Assembly (NCBI RefSeq): GCF_047511655.1
Contig: NC_133401.1
Location: forward strand, 14,850,001-14,914,000
Direction of reading: 5' to 3'
Length of the DNA: 64,000 bases
From: Castor canadensis
Taxonomy: Eukaryota; Chordata; Mammalia; Rodentia; Castoridae
This document shows, one piece after another, positions 55,576 to 64,000 of this stretch. Below the pieces are notes generated by a model that worked only from the letters and a program-made list of their open reading frames with translations, ran no database searches and was not told the origin of the DNA. A program made the translations under genes and the position numbers. The first letter of the stretch is position 1. Each line of letters opens with the position of its first letter.

Positions 55576-58500
55576 TCATAGTAGGTGACCAGCAGCCAGA
55601 GTCAACAGAAGAGCTGCCAGTCCAGCCCCGGCAGCTGCTGAGCCTTTATTAGAGGGGTTCTGGACCCCACCTTTCCCAGGGTACTGCCCCACGTTACTGC
55701 GGTCCTGGTGGCCAGCTGCACCGCCAGTCAACTTGGGCTCCTCTTCTGGGGAGACCTCAGGCTCTACTTCCTGGGGAGGAGTCTGGCTGGCTGGGGCTGG
55801 GTTGGGTTTGGTGGCAGAGGTGGGGGTAGTTGGGGCTGGGGTGGAAGTGGTGATAGAGGTGGTCCGGGACCGAGTGGTTGGGGCCACTGTGGTTGGAGCA
55901 GGCAGCAGGACAAGAGGCGGGATTCGAGGGGAGAAGTAGGTTTTGTTGCGGAGGTCGGAGTTACAGCGCGACCCCTGGCAGCAGGAACCACTGAGTGTGA
56001 ACCCTGGGCCTGTCACCCCATCCCGGGTACAGGAATCATCCTGGACACAGCCTCGGACAGGCAAGGACACAGTCACATTAGCTGCAGAGGGAGATGCAGA
56101 AAGGTCAGTGGTTAGATGGACAGAGGTTGACACAGCCAGAATGAAACTTAAAGGCATCTGAGCTCAGACAAGAGTTCAGAACCCAAAAACAGGACAGAGG
56201 GCTCTGTACCCATTGCTCCAAAAATCTCAACGGTGGTCCCACCCTGTGAAACACTATCCCACTGTCTTTGGCCAGAGCGGACCGCACCTCCCATACACTG
56301 CTTTGCTAGGGAGAGAGTGTAGCCGGAAGTACAAGTTTGCCTTCCAACAAAAATCAGAACAAACTTCCCCTAAGACCCGCTCACCATTTCCCTCCCTCAT
56401 CCCCCATGGGGCCTGCAAAATATAAAATTGGGGCTACATTTCCCATAGCACACCTGGCACAGGACGAGATTGGAGAACTACATCTCTAAAGGTGGGAAAC
56501 CGAAGGCTGGTACCTGCCGGTCTCTCTCTCTCTCTCTCTCCCTCTCCCTCTCGTCTCTCTTCCACCTGGATCGATATGATCGGTATACTCCTGTACTGGG
56601 GATGGAACCCAGGGCCTTATACATGCTAGGAAAGCGCTCTACCACTGAGCTACATCCCCAACCCTAAACTACATCTCAATTTTCTGTGACCCCCCAGTTT
56701 TAAGGGCAGTGCCTTCCGCTGTACCGGACAGTTCTCATTCTAAACTTAGCAGCGCTCTATGGAGACGTATTTGCCTCCGATCTCTCTGGACAAAAGTCTC
56801 CTTAACTGCAAGCCACCTGGGTCATGGAGCTGCCTTTCTCATGAAGCTCTAGGACGTGACAAGGCCCTGGGCACAAGCACAGTCCGCGGGATGCCGTGTG
56901 TGTGTGTCCGGAGTCCGGGGGTCGCTCACCTGCCGTCAAGGTGACGTTGCCATCGAAGCAGCCCTTGTAGACGCGGTCACTTGCGTTGTAGCAGCTCACG
57001 ACGGGCGGCGCTGTGCCGTGGCACTTCTCGTGGCTCAGCCCCACGCAGCTGTAGCACTCGGCGCCATTGGGCTCGTTCGCGCTCTCATTGCCTGCGAGGG
57101 AAGAGCGGAGGAAGAGCAGAGGGTCAAGAGGGCCGGGGACCGCAGGCCCCGCCCCTGGCTAATGGCCCCGCCCCCTGCATCCACCTTGCGGTGATGCTGC
57201 CCTCTCATTGCCTGCGAGGAAAGAGCGAAGGAGGAAAGAGGGCTGGGAATCCCCGCCCCTGGGGCGTGGCCATATCCCCTGCGGCCCCGCCCACTGCATC
57301 CACCTTGCAGTGATGCCTGCCCCTGCCTTGAAGCCTGACCTCACCGCAGCCCGAGCCAAAAACTCCCGCCACCACCTGGGCTCCGCCTGGACTTGCGGTG
57401 GCCCAGCTCCGACCCCACACGTGGCCCCGCCCCGCCCCACGGACCTGCGGGATTGAGCCCTCGCGAGGTGAGGTTGAGTTTGGCGTTGCACCGGTCCTGG
57501 GCGCACTGCTGCAGCTGGATGAAGGCCAGGAGCCCGTGAAGGTCCAGTCCGCGGTCATTCTTGCCGGGGAGTCCCGAACCGCAGCCCCGCACTGCCACTG
57601 AGAATTGCCCGTGGACTGCGGAGAGGGAGGCGTTGGGGATCAGAGGGGCAGGGCAGAATGGGCGTGGCATCGAGGGGCGTGGTCTGGAATGGGCGTGGCT
57701 TCAAATGAACAGTCCAGAGGATAGACGACCAGGGAGGGACAAGCAGGGAGCGGCTGGCCCGGGCCTCAAAAAGAGCAGATCAGAGTGGAGAGAGCGACAG
57801 GTGGAAGGGGGGCAGGGTCATAAAGGGCGGAGCCTTAAAAAGACGAGTCTGAGGGGGCAGACTAGTGACAAACACATGGCAGAATCAAAGTGGAATATGA
57901 ATAATAAAATAAAAAGAAGAAAAAAAAAGAATCAAAGTGGAGCTAGGACAGGGCACGGACAAAGAGGGGCGGAGCCACAGAAAGCAATCAAGAAACCGAC
58001 AAAAAAAAGCTCAGGATCAGAGGCAGGCGGTCAGGGGGCGTGGCCTCGGAAAAGGGGGCTTCTTAGCAGACTGAGTAGGGGCGGGATTCCGCAGAGACCT
58101 GAGCCTGGGGAACCCTCTTAGAGGATCTCCACGACCAGCAACCCCAACGGACAACGGAGTCTGGGTAGGTAGGGGAGGTTCCTGCAGGGACCGAAAGGGA
58201 TCAGGAGGTCTCAGTGACGGGGCAGAGAGAGTAATAGGATGTTCCCTCGTTACACCCTGTTCTTCCAGCCCGGCCCACCCACCCAGGAGGCAACTCTCAG
58301 CCTCCCACCCCTCCAAGCCCCTAGAAGAACCCAAGAGGCTGTGCTGAAGGGTTCGAATCAGGCTGAAAGGGAGAGATGTGACCATGCCCGGTGCTAGTGG
58401 CTCACACTTGTAATCCTAGCTACTCAGGAGGCTGAGATCAGGAGGATTGAGGTTTGAGGCCAGCCCCCGCAAATAGTTCGAAAGACCCCCCCATCTCCAA

Positions 58501-59516
58501 AAAAAACCAGAGCAAAAAGGACTGGAGGTGTGGCTCAAGCGGTAGAACACCTGCTTTGCATGCGTGAACCCCTGAGTTCAAACCCCAGTACCACCAAGAA
58601 GAAGAAAGAAGAAGAGGAAAAAGAAGAATAGGAAGAAGAAAAGAGGAGAGAGAGAGAGAGAAGGACGAGTAGGAGAGGTCAGGCGGGCTTGAGGAGCCTG
58701 GGGTTATCCAGGGACCACTCAGTCGCACTCACTGGTCTCCACTGCCCCCACCGCCTCTGTGCAGACATCCACGCCGGGCGGGCACTTGACCGTCCTCATC
58801 TTGTGCGGAGAGCATCCATTATCCGCCCTTTGTACGCAGCTGTAACATTCCAGGGCCTGCGCTCCTAGGGGTGCGGGACCGAGTGGAACTGAGCGGTCCT
58901 TGTTAAAGCCTCTTTCCCCAAAGGAGAAACAGTCCTTCCCGCCCCTCTGTCCCAGGGATGAGACAATCAGGACTTCGGCTTTCAGGGCAGCACTAGGAGA
59001 TATTGTTCCACAAATCTGGGGGCGTGGGATGCCAGGGACCCTTTTCCTTCGCGCTCCCCTCCCTATACCTGAGGTGGGAGCACCCTCCCCCTCCCGCTCT
59101 GTATGCCCAGGGGAGGTGGTCCCTACCACAGAGCCCCTCATCTCAGGATAGGGAGTATCTTCCCACAGTTCTCTGCTTGGGATGGGAGAACGTTTGTCCC
59201 CTCCCACAGTCCCCTCTGAGCAGGACAGCGGATGCTTCCCACGACCCCCACTGGTCAAGATAAGAGGATCCTGCCCGGAGTCCAAAAGCCTACCTTTCCT
59301 CAGGATGGAGGACTTTCCCCACTGAGCCTCTCTGTTCTTGGCGGGAGATCCTCCCCAGAGCCCTCTTTGCAGGGGTTTGGGGACCCTCCTTCCTCAGAGC
59401 CCCCACCCTCCCCTCCCGGCTGCAGACCCACCTTCACGAAGCAGTAGCGACAGCAGCAGCAGCCACACCGTGGTCCAGATCACCGCCCCGGCATCTGTTT
59501 TCCTGGCGGGGCCCAT
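55576..59516 (-). CDS. LYPD3: LY6/PLAUR domain-containing 3 (C4.4A), GPI-anchored
   Basis: Five coding exons on the minus strand: 59516-59432, 58864-58733, 57615-57445, 57091-56930 and 56081-55576. Borders are GT/AG and all introns are phase 1. They total 1,056 nt, giving 351 residues (human about 346). The protein starts MGPARKTDAG with a signal peptide (hydrophobic core at about 12-27). LU domain 1 starts ALECYSCVQRADNGCSP and spans exons 2-3; LU domain 2 (AECYSCVGLS, then CYNASDRVYKGCFDGN, CCQGSRCN) spans exons 4-5. A Thr/Pro/Ser-rich stalk follows (TTVAPTTRSRTTSITTSTPA and onward), then a hydrophobic GPI signal ending LLLTLAAGHLL. In mammals C4.4A is a structural relative of the urokinase receptor, found on suprabasal squamous epithelium and many carcinomas, and binds AGR2/AGR3 and laminins. 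No frame damage is seen. It faces TEX101, as in the human cluster. Identity is secure from near-identity over several blocks. Confidence 0.97.
56593..56665 (-). repeat. ID SINE in LYPD3 intron 4
   Basis: gggatggaacccagggcctt ... ctctaccactgagctacatc, a clean tRNA-like ID body, after a (CT)n run at 56521-56550. Confidence 0.9.
57079..57318. repeat. 120-bp tandem duplication in LYPD3 intron 3
   Basis: Two adjacent copies (about 57080-57198 and 57199-57318) share tctcattgcctgcgagg, a GC-rich centre with ccccgcccctgg, and gcatccaccttgc. The right-hand copy repeats the exon-4 splice acceptor and first coding bases at 57211, exactly 120 bp from the true exon start at 57091. Confidence 0.85.
58385..58665 (+). 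repeat. B1/ID heterodimer SINE in LYPD3 intron 2, with AAG/GA tail
   Basis: gtgctagtggctcacacttg ... ggtgtggctcaagcggtag ... gttcaaaccccagtaccac, then (GAAGAA)n and (GA)n. Confidence 0.9.
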
Positions 59517-59700
59517 GGCTGCGTCCTGCTCTCTCCGCGTCCCCCCTGGGTGTGCCGCCTCCCAATCGGGGCCCTCTTACCTGAGCCTGGGATGAGTAAC
59601 TTACCCCCGGGCAACCCTGGCCTTGCCCAACCAGGCCAAGTCAGCGTCCGCTGTGGGGCGGGCCCGCCTCGGTGCGTCACGCTCAGGGAGAGCGGCCCCA
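59517..59700 (-). promoter_or_regulatory. LYPD3: LYPD3 proximal promoter region
   Basis: GC-rich sequence directly upstream of the start codon (about 59640-59680), with a GGGCGGGCCC-like GC box and a TGACGCACC element (CRE-like) on the minus strand. There is no clear TATA box. The transcription start cannot be fixed from sequence. Confidence 0.4.
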
Positions 59701-60265
59701 GCCCTGTGCAGCAGCCAAGCAAGGACAGGAAGAGAACTGATTCTCTGACAGTCCCCTGGACAACATCTGGGTGTACTTGGGGCGGAGGGAGGACCAGGAC
59801 CCTAGAGAGGCAGTGGGCACTCAGAGGCTATGTAAAAAGCATGTTCTGTGTCCCCCACCTTGGTCTGCGTGATCCCAGAGAGCAAGGGCAGAACCAGTGC
59901 CTGTCCTCACAGAACTCCTAGTCTCACGGGGAGACAGATATGAATCAAATAATCACCAAACTGTTATTTTCAAGGAGACCAGGAAAATGGAGGGAGAAGT
60001 GTAGGGAGCTACCAGGAGGGATGGAGTCAAGAAGGATGTGGCAGGATGGGACAGCACCTTAGGAGAACACAGCTGGGAAGAGCCAGGGACCACTTCAACA
60101 CAGAGGGGCACAGAGGGTCTGGAGTGCAGAGGGTCAGGAAGAGTTGATGAGAGGAGGGAAGACGAGCCAGGAAGCTATTTGTAGTTTTGAGAAAGGTGGC
60201 CCTACGCCAGCTGGGGACATGGCCACATTTTCTTTTCTTTCTTTTTCTTTTTTCTTTTAAAAAAG
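59700..60265. other. Upstream flank of LYPD3, no repeat or gene seen
   Basis: Mostly unique-looking sequence. Plus-strand open frames have no domain. Confidence 0.4.
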
Positions 60266-60420
60266 GTACTGAGCCACTCCACCAGCCCTTTTTTGTGATT
60301 TTTTTTTTTTTTTAAATAGGGTTTCCTGAACTGTTTGCCCGGGGTGGCTTTGAACTTTGATCCTCCTGATCTCTGCCCCCTGAGTAGCTAGGGTTACAGG
60401 TGTGAGGCACCAGCACCCAG
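60265..60420 (-). repeat. B1/ID heterodimer SINE, ID arm truncated
   Basis: gagccactccaccagccctt ... aatagggtttcctgaactg ... tagctagggttacaggtgtg. Confidence 0.85.
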
Positions 60421-60732
60421 CCAGATTTGCTTTTCAATAAGGGAAATAGTGGGAAATGTCTAGGAAGAAGGGGGATGGAGGGCTGGGGCTGGGGCTCAGT
60501 AGGGAGAGAAAGAGAGAGAGAAGAGAGATTGCTATGAACTATTTCAGGAAGAGACAAACCAAGCACATTGCCCCAAAGGAACAATAGGGAGAAGCCCCCC
60601 ACTATCCCCATCCGGGGGAGGCCCCTGTGTATACAAATGTGAACAGAATCACTAAGGCAGCTTACATACCTCACAGGACAGGTGCTATTCTTCAATAGAA
60701 ACAAGCGAAAATACTCATTCTGGCCTCTATGG

Positions 60733-60795
60733 AAAGGGGAGGGGAGGGGAGGGGAGGGGAGGGGAGGGGAGGCAAGGGGAGGGAAGGGAAGAAGG
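60733..60795 (+). repeat. (GGGGA)n simple repeat
   Basis: Seven GGGGA units followed by a degraded tail. Four or more G4 runs with one-base spacers favour a G-quadruplex. Confidence 0.93.
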
Positions 60796-61225
60796 AGTGA
60801 GAGCAGGCCAGGACACTCTTGGGGGAGTGAGTTTTCCAGGTGAAAGAGAACAGCCTGCCAGGAGCTGCCTGGCACTCACCAAGAAGCCAGGCAGTTCTAC
60901 TGCACGTAAATAATTTCACACCACACCAACTTAGGTCTTGTTGTGGTCGTGAACAACCCAGATGAAATCGAGACCACTCCACAACCATGTCTGATCATTA
61001 TGCAAACCACAAAGTGACTAAGCCTCCTCATATCCTGTGACTTTCTTTTCTACGGTGATATGACCATGTTATAAGTAACCTTGCTTTGTTTCTCCTGCCT
61101 CATAAATAAGATTTATATAAATACCCAATCCTAGCATCACCCCCACTTTGTGACCATGATCAATGCACAACAAAGCTCCTCTTCCTTGTATTGTCCCACA
61201 CAGGTATCCAAATCTTAAAAAAGTC
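60796..61225. other. Unassigned sequence
   Basis: Unique-looking or old LTR-derived DNA. No gene recognised. Confidence 0.3.
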
Positions 61226-61227
61226 CT

Positions 61228-61545
61228 TGCTAGCTGGGCCTGGCGGCTCATACCTATAATCCCAGCTACTTCAGAATAGGAGATCAGGAGTCAGTAAAAA
61301 GTTGACAAGTCCCCTATCTCAACAGTAAGCCAGGTGTGGTGGCATACACCTGTCGTCCCAGCTACAAGGGATGCTGTCTCCTCCCTGCAAAAAAATCCAA
61401 AGTATTTTAGGAGAAAGAACTGGCAGAGGTTTTCAATGGATTAAGCGGGAGGGAAGGTTGGGGACATAGCTCAGTGGTAGAGAGCTTGCCTGGAACCCTT
61501 GCGTGAGGCCCTGGGTTCCATACCCAGCAAAAAAAAAGAAAGGAA
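61228..61545 (+). repeat. B1-B1-ID composite SINE
   Basis: ggcggctcatacctataatcc (61240), ggtgtggtggcatacacctg (61331), then a separate ID body (61455-61525, catagctcagtggtagag) with an AAGG tail. Confidence 0.75.
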
Positions 61546-61627
61546 GGAAGGAAGGAGAGAGGGAGGTTGGTTGATGGGGAGACAGTGGGAGGTTTCCAAG
61601 AGCATTTTCAAATTGTTCTTTTTTTGG

Positions 61628-61785
61628 TGGACCGGGGCTTGAACTCAGGACTTTGCGCTTGCAAAGCAGGTGCTCTACCACTTGAGCCACACCTCCAGTC
61701 TATTTTACTCTGGTTATTTTGAAGATGGGGTCTGAAGAACTATTTGACCAGGCTGGCTTTGAACCACCATCCTCCTGATTCAGAT
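61628..61785 (-). repeat. ID/B1-like SINE, antisense
   Basis: ggaccggggcttgaactcag ... tgaagatggggtctgaagaac. Confidence 0.8.
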
Positions 61786-61799
61786 CATTCTTGCTGTAA

Positions 61800-61930
61800 C
61801 TGTATCAGGACAGTAATAATTACAAGAATAATGACACCAACAATAACGACAAGTGTCCAGTGCTTGCTATGGGCCAGAAGCTGTTCGGAACACACACTGC
61901 TCGCTCCACCCTCACCTTAAAGACTAAGAA
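61800..61930 (-). repeat. Probable MIR relic
   Basis: gtgtccagtgcttgctatgg ... layout fits an antisense MIR; diverged. Confidence 0.45.
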
Positions 61931-62009
61931 TGGCTGTTAGTTTTATTGACCTCCTGGTCAGTGCTTTTGACTCTTTCTTTTCATGTTTTAAAAAAATGTT
62001 TTGTTTTGT

Positions 62010-62125
62010 TTTTGTTTTGAGACAGAGTCTTCTATATAGCCCAGGCTGGCCACAAACTCCCAGTCCTCCTGCCTTCATCTCCCAAGTTCTGGGATTACAA
62101 GTGCGCACCACCCACTCCCGTCTGT
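62010..62125 (-). repeat. B1-like SINE, antisense
   Basis: gagacagagtcttctatat ... ttctgggattacaagtgcg. Confidence 0.85.
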
Positions 62126-62364
62126 GCTCAGCACTTTCTATGAATCCTCTCTGACCATCATGACAGCTCTGAAAGAGAGGACTGAGCCCTCTCAGTGAGA
62201 AGTGAGATTGGAGAGTGAGCTTGGGGAGGTTAAGGAGTGACAGAAGAGGGGCTTGAATCCAGGGCTGTCTCCAAAGGCCTTATGCTACTTGTTAGGGTCA
62301 GGGTCTGGTTTCAAACCTAAGATATGTTTTTGCAATGACCTTTCATTTTCCAGCCAGTCAAACT

Positions 62365-62500
62365 TGGGTCTGCCACTGATTTGTTGTGTGACCTTGGGCA
62401 AGTGGCTCCCATTCCTCAATGTCCAGAAACGATGGCAAAAAGCATATATTCAGCCTCTGGACACCATTTCACACCTTTTACACATGACAACCCTGTGAGC
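62365..62500 (+). repeat. MIR relic
   Basis: tctgccactgatttgttgtg followed by tgaccttgggcaagtggctc is the MIR core. Confidence 0.85.
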
Positions 62501-62524
62501 AGTTTAAAAGACAGCTCATTTAGG

Positions 62525-62605
62525 ACCGGGGGTGCAGCTCACTGGTAGAGCACTTTGCCTAGCAAGTGCAAGGCCCTGGGCTCCATCCCTAGCACCACAA
62601 AATAA
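62525..62605 (+). repeat. ID SINE
   Basis: gggtgcagctcactggtagag ... ggctccatccctagcacc, tRNA-Ala-like, with an A-rich tail. Confidence 0.9.
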
Positions 62606-62634
62606 AATTTAAAAAAATGATAATAATGGATAGC

Positions 62635-62715
62635 CAGTTTACACACGGAAAAATGGAGGCAGAGAGAGGCTGAACAATTTGTCCAAGGTCACACAGCTAG
62701 GAAGTGTGGCTTGAG
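62635..62715 (-). repeat. MIR relic
   Basis: aatttgtccaaggtcacac followed by agctaggaagtg, antisense MIR core. Confidence 0.85.
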
Positions 62716-62817
62716 AAGCAATGTGGGATGGGTTTTCTGTGTACCAGGCATAAAACTCCAGCATCACTTTGCCTCTGTGAGCCTCAGTGTTTTCATCTGT
62801 AAAATGGAAATCTTTTC

Positions 62818-63005
62818 TTGTACTGGGGTCTCATGCTTACCAGGAAGGTGCTCTACCACTTGAGCCACTCCATCAGCCCTTTTTTGTGTTGGGATATTTT
62901 CAAGATAGGGTCTCAAGAACGAGTTCCCTGGGCTTGCTTCAAACCTCAATCCTCCTGATCTCTGCCTGAGGGGCTAGGATTACAGGCGTGAGCCACTGGT
63001 GCTTG
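62818..63005 (-). repeat. B1/ID heterodimer SINE
   Basis: tgctctaccacttgagccac ... agatagggtctcaagaacg ... gattacaggcgtgagcc. Confidence 0.88.
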
Positions 63006-63024
63006 GTAGCAATTTCTTCTTGAA

Positions 63025-63400
63025 TTCTTAACAAATGGGTAGAGAGGAACTCCCATTTCACAGAGTGGGAAACTGAGACCCAGAGAGGACAATAAGTCGT
63101 TCAAGTTCACACGGGAGGAAAAGCTGTGGTCAGCTCTGCTGGCTGGCTCCAGGTGGCAGAGAAATAGCGGCTGTGCTCTGTTCCCTAGACTCTGACAGGC
63201 ACCCCAGTTCCCAAGGGTGACAAGCACTCAGTCACCTAGGTGGGGTCTCTTGTCATCCTGCAGAGGCTCAGAGAGAAAGTGAATGACTTCACAAGAAGTC
63301 ATTTGACACTGCCTCCTGCCTCCCTGCCTCCACCTTGGAATCCCAGCCCTGATTCTTTGTGACCCTGAATAAGTGTCTTCACCTCTCTGAGACTCCAAGA
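63025..63400. repeat. MIR relics
   Basis: An antisense copy at about 63050-63125 (gagtgggaaactgagaccc) and a sense copy at about 63335-63400 (gattctttgtgaccctgaat ... cacctctctgaga). Confidence 0.65.
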
Positions 63401-63424
63401 TCTACTTTATTACTACTGTTTGGT

Positions 63425-63555
63425 TTGGGGACAAAGCTATGTAACCCAAGCTGACCTGGAACTCACTATGTAGCCCAGACTGGCCTTGAACTCTCAATCC
63501 TCCTGCTTCAGCCTCCTGAGTGTTGGGATTATAGGTGTGCACGACCAGAGATGGC
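63425..63555 (-). repeat. B1-like SINE, antisense
   Basis: ctcactatgtagcccagac ... gtgttgggattataggtgtg. Confidence 0.85.
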
Positions 63556-63624
63556 TTCAGATTCCTTTTATAATAAATAAAGGGCGTCTGTCAGGATAAA
63601 GTGAGGCAGCGGGCAAAGTGCGAA

Positions 63625-63790
63625 GCCTGGAATTGAACAGATTGAAAGTTTAATCTTGCCTCTGCCACCTATTTTGCTGTGTGACCCCACACAACTTGAC
63701 CTCCCTCTCTGAACCTCAACTGCCTCTTTTGCCAAACGGGTCTGAACATCCCCACTTCCAGGAGGATGGGACCTAGTGAGTGGTAGACAG
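63625..63790 (+). repeat. MIR relic
   Basis: ttgcctctgccacctatttt followed by gctgtgtgaccccacac and cctctctgaacctcaactgc. Confidence 0.8.
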
Positions 63791-64000
63791 TGATACTATT
63801 ATTGTGTCTTGGGAGCCCCGGTGGCGTGGGAGAGTTTCAGGGAGGAACCTTAACTGGCCAGACTGGAAGAACTAGCATCTTGGGCGGGAGTGGGACCGAG
63901 GGTGGGGAGCCTCCTCTTGCTCAGGCCTGCCTGGATTCTAGGTTGCTGACCTGCACCTGGCCTGGGACCAAAGAACAGAGGGAGTTTTTATTTGTGATTT

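Noticed and set aside
55708-56115. 135-codon plus-strand frame opposite LYPD3 exon 5
   Set aside because: It is the shadow of the Thr/Pro-rich LYPD3 stalk on the other strand.
57561-58121. 186-codon plus-strand frame in LYPD3 intron 2
   Set aside because: Lys/Arg/Glu/Gly-rich purine-biased sequence without domain or homologue that I recognise; it is antisense within an intron.
49455-60795. Tandem repeats as a possible CRISPR array
   Set aside because: The units are simple-sequence repeats without unique spacers, in a vertebrate genome.
61450-62600. tRNA-like sequences with A and B boxes that could be called tRNA genes
   Set aside because: They lack a complete cloverleaf and end in A-rich tails. 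The same body occurs tens of times in the window, so they are ID-type SINEs.

Overview
This is vertebrate nuclear DNA, not a microbial replicon: spliced genes, L1 and SINE retrotransposons, MIR relics and two endogenous retroviruses (ERVs), with no operons. The commonest SINE joins a 7SL/B1-like left part to a tRNA-like (ID-type) right part. That design, together with L1 and gammaretrovirus-like ERVs, points to a rodent of the squirrel/beaver/kangaroo-rat side rather than mouse or rat. A beaver-like (castorimorph) genome is my best guess, by inference only.

Layout. 1-1072 is unassigned apart from a SINE fragment. 1073-13399 is a minus-strand ERV with its own LTRs and a 4-bp target duplication. 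A second, plus-strand ERV (4783-10777) sits inside its gag gene, flanked by a 5-bp duplication. Both are decayed. 14075-15491 is a 5'-truncated L1. 15.5-21 kb is SINE-rich intergenic DNA. 21.2-21.75 kb is a CpG-rich, CCAAT-rich promoter-like block. 22188-24597 holds the five coding exons of TEX101 (plus strand). 24.8-55.1 kb has no gene that I can find; it is filled with SINEs, MIRs, LTR-like relics, two L1 3' ends and microsatellites. 55.14-59.52 kb is LYPD3 (minus strand, five exons). 59.5-64 kb is upstream DNA of LYPD3 with SINEs and MIRs.

The two host genes both encode GPI-anchored proteins of the Ly6/uPAR (three-finger, LU domain) family. They point towards each other, as in the human 19q13.31 cluster (TEX101 plus, LYPD3 minus). 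All their introns interrupt codons in phase 1, the family's usual arrangement. Both reading frames look intact: a 243-residue TEX101 and a 351-residue LYPD3, each with a signal peptide, two LU domains and a hydrophobic C-terminal tail.

Points for a second look: an abnormal 5' end of the inner ERV (37 extra bases ahead of the canonical LTR); the mosaic interior of that ERV; a 120-bp tandem duplication in LYPD3 intron 3 that copies the exon-4 splice acceptor; a recurrent three-part SINE; and a short L1 3' transduction. I found no convincing novel gene system. All alignments and difference counts were done by eye.
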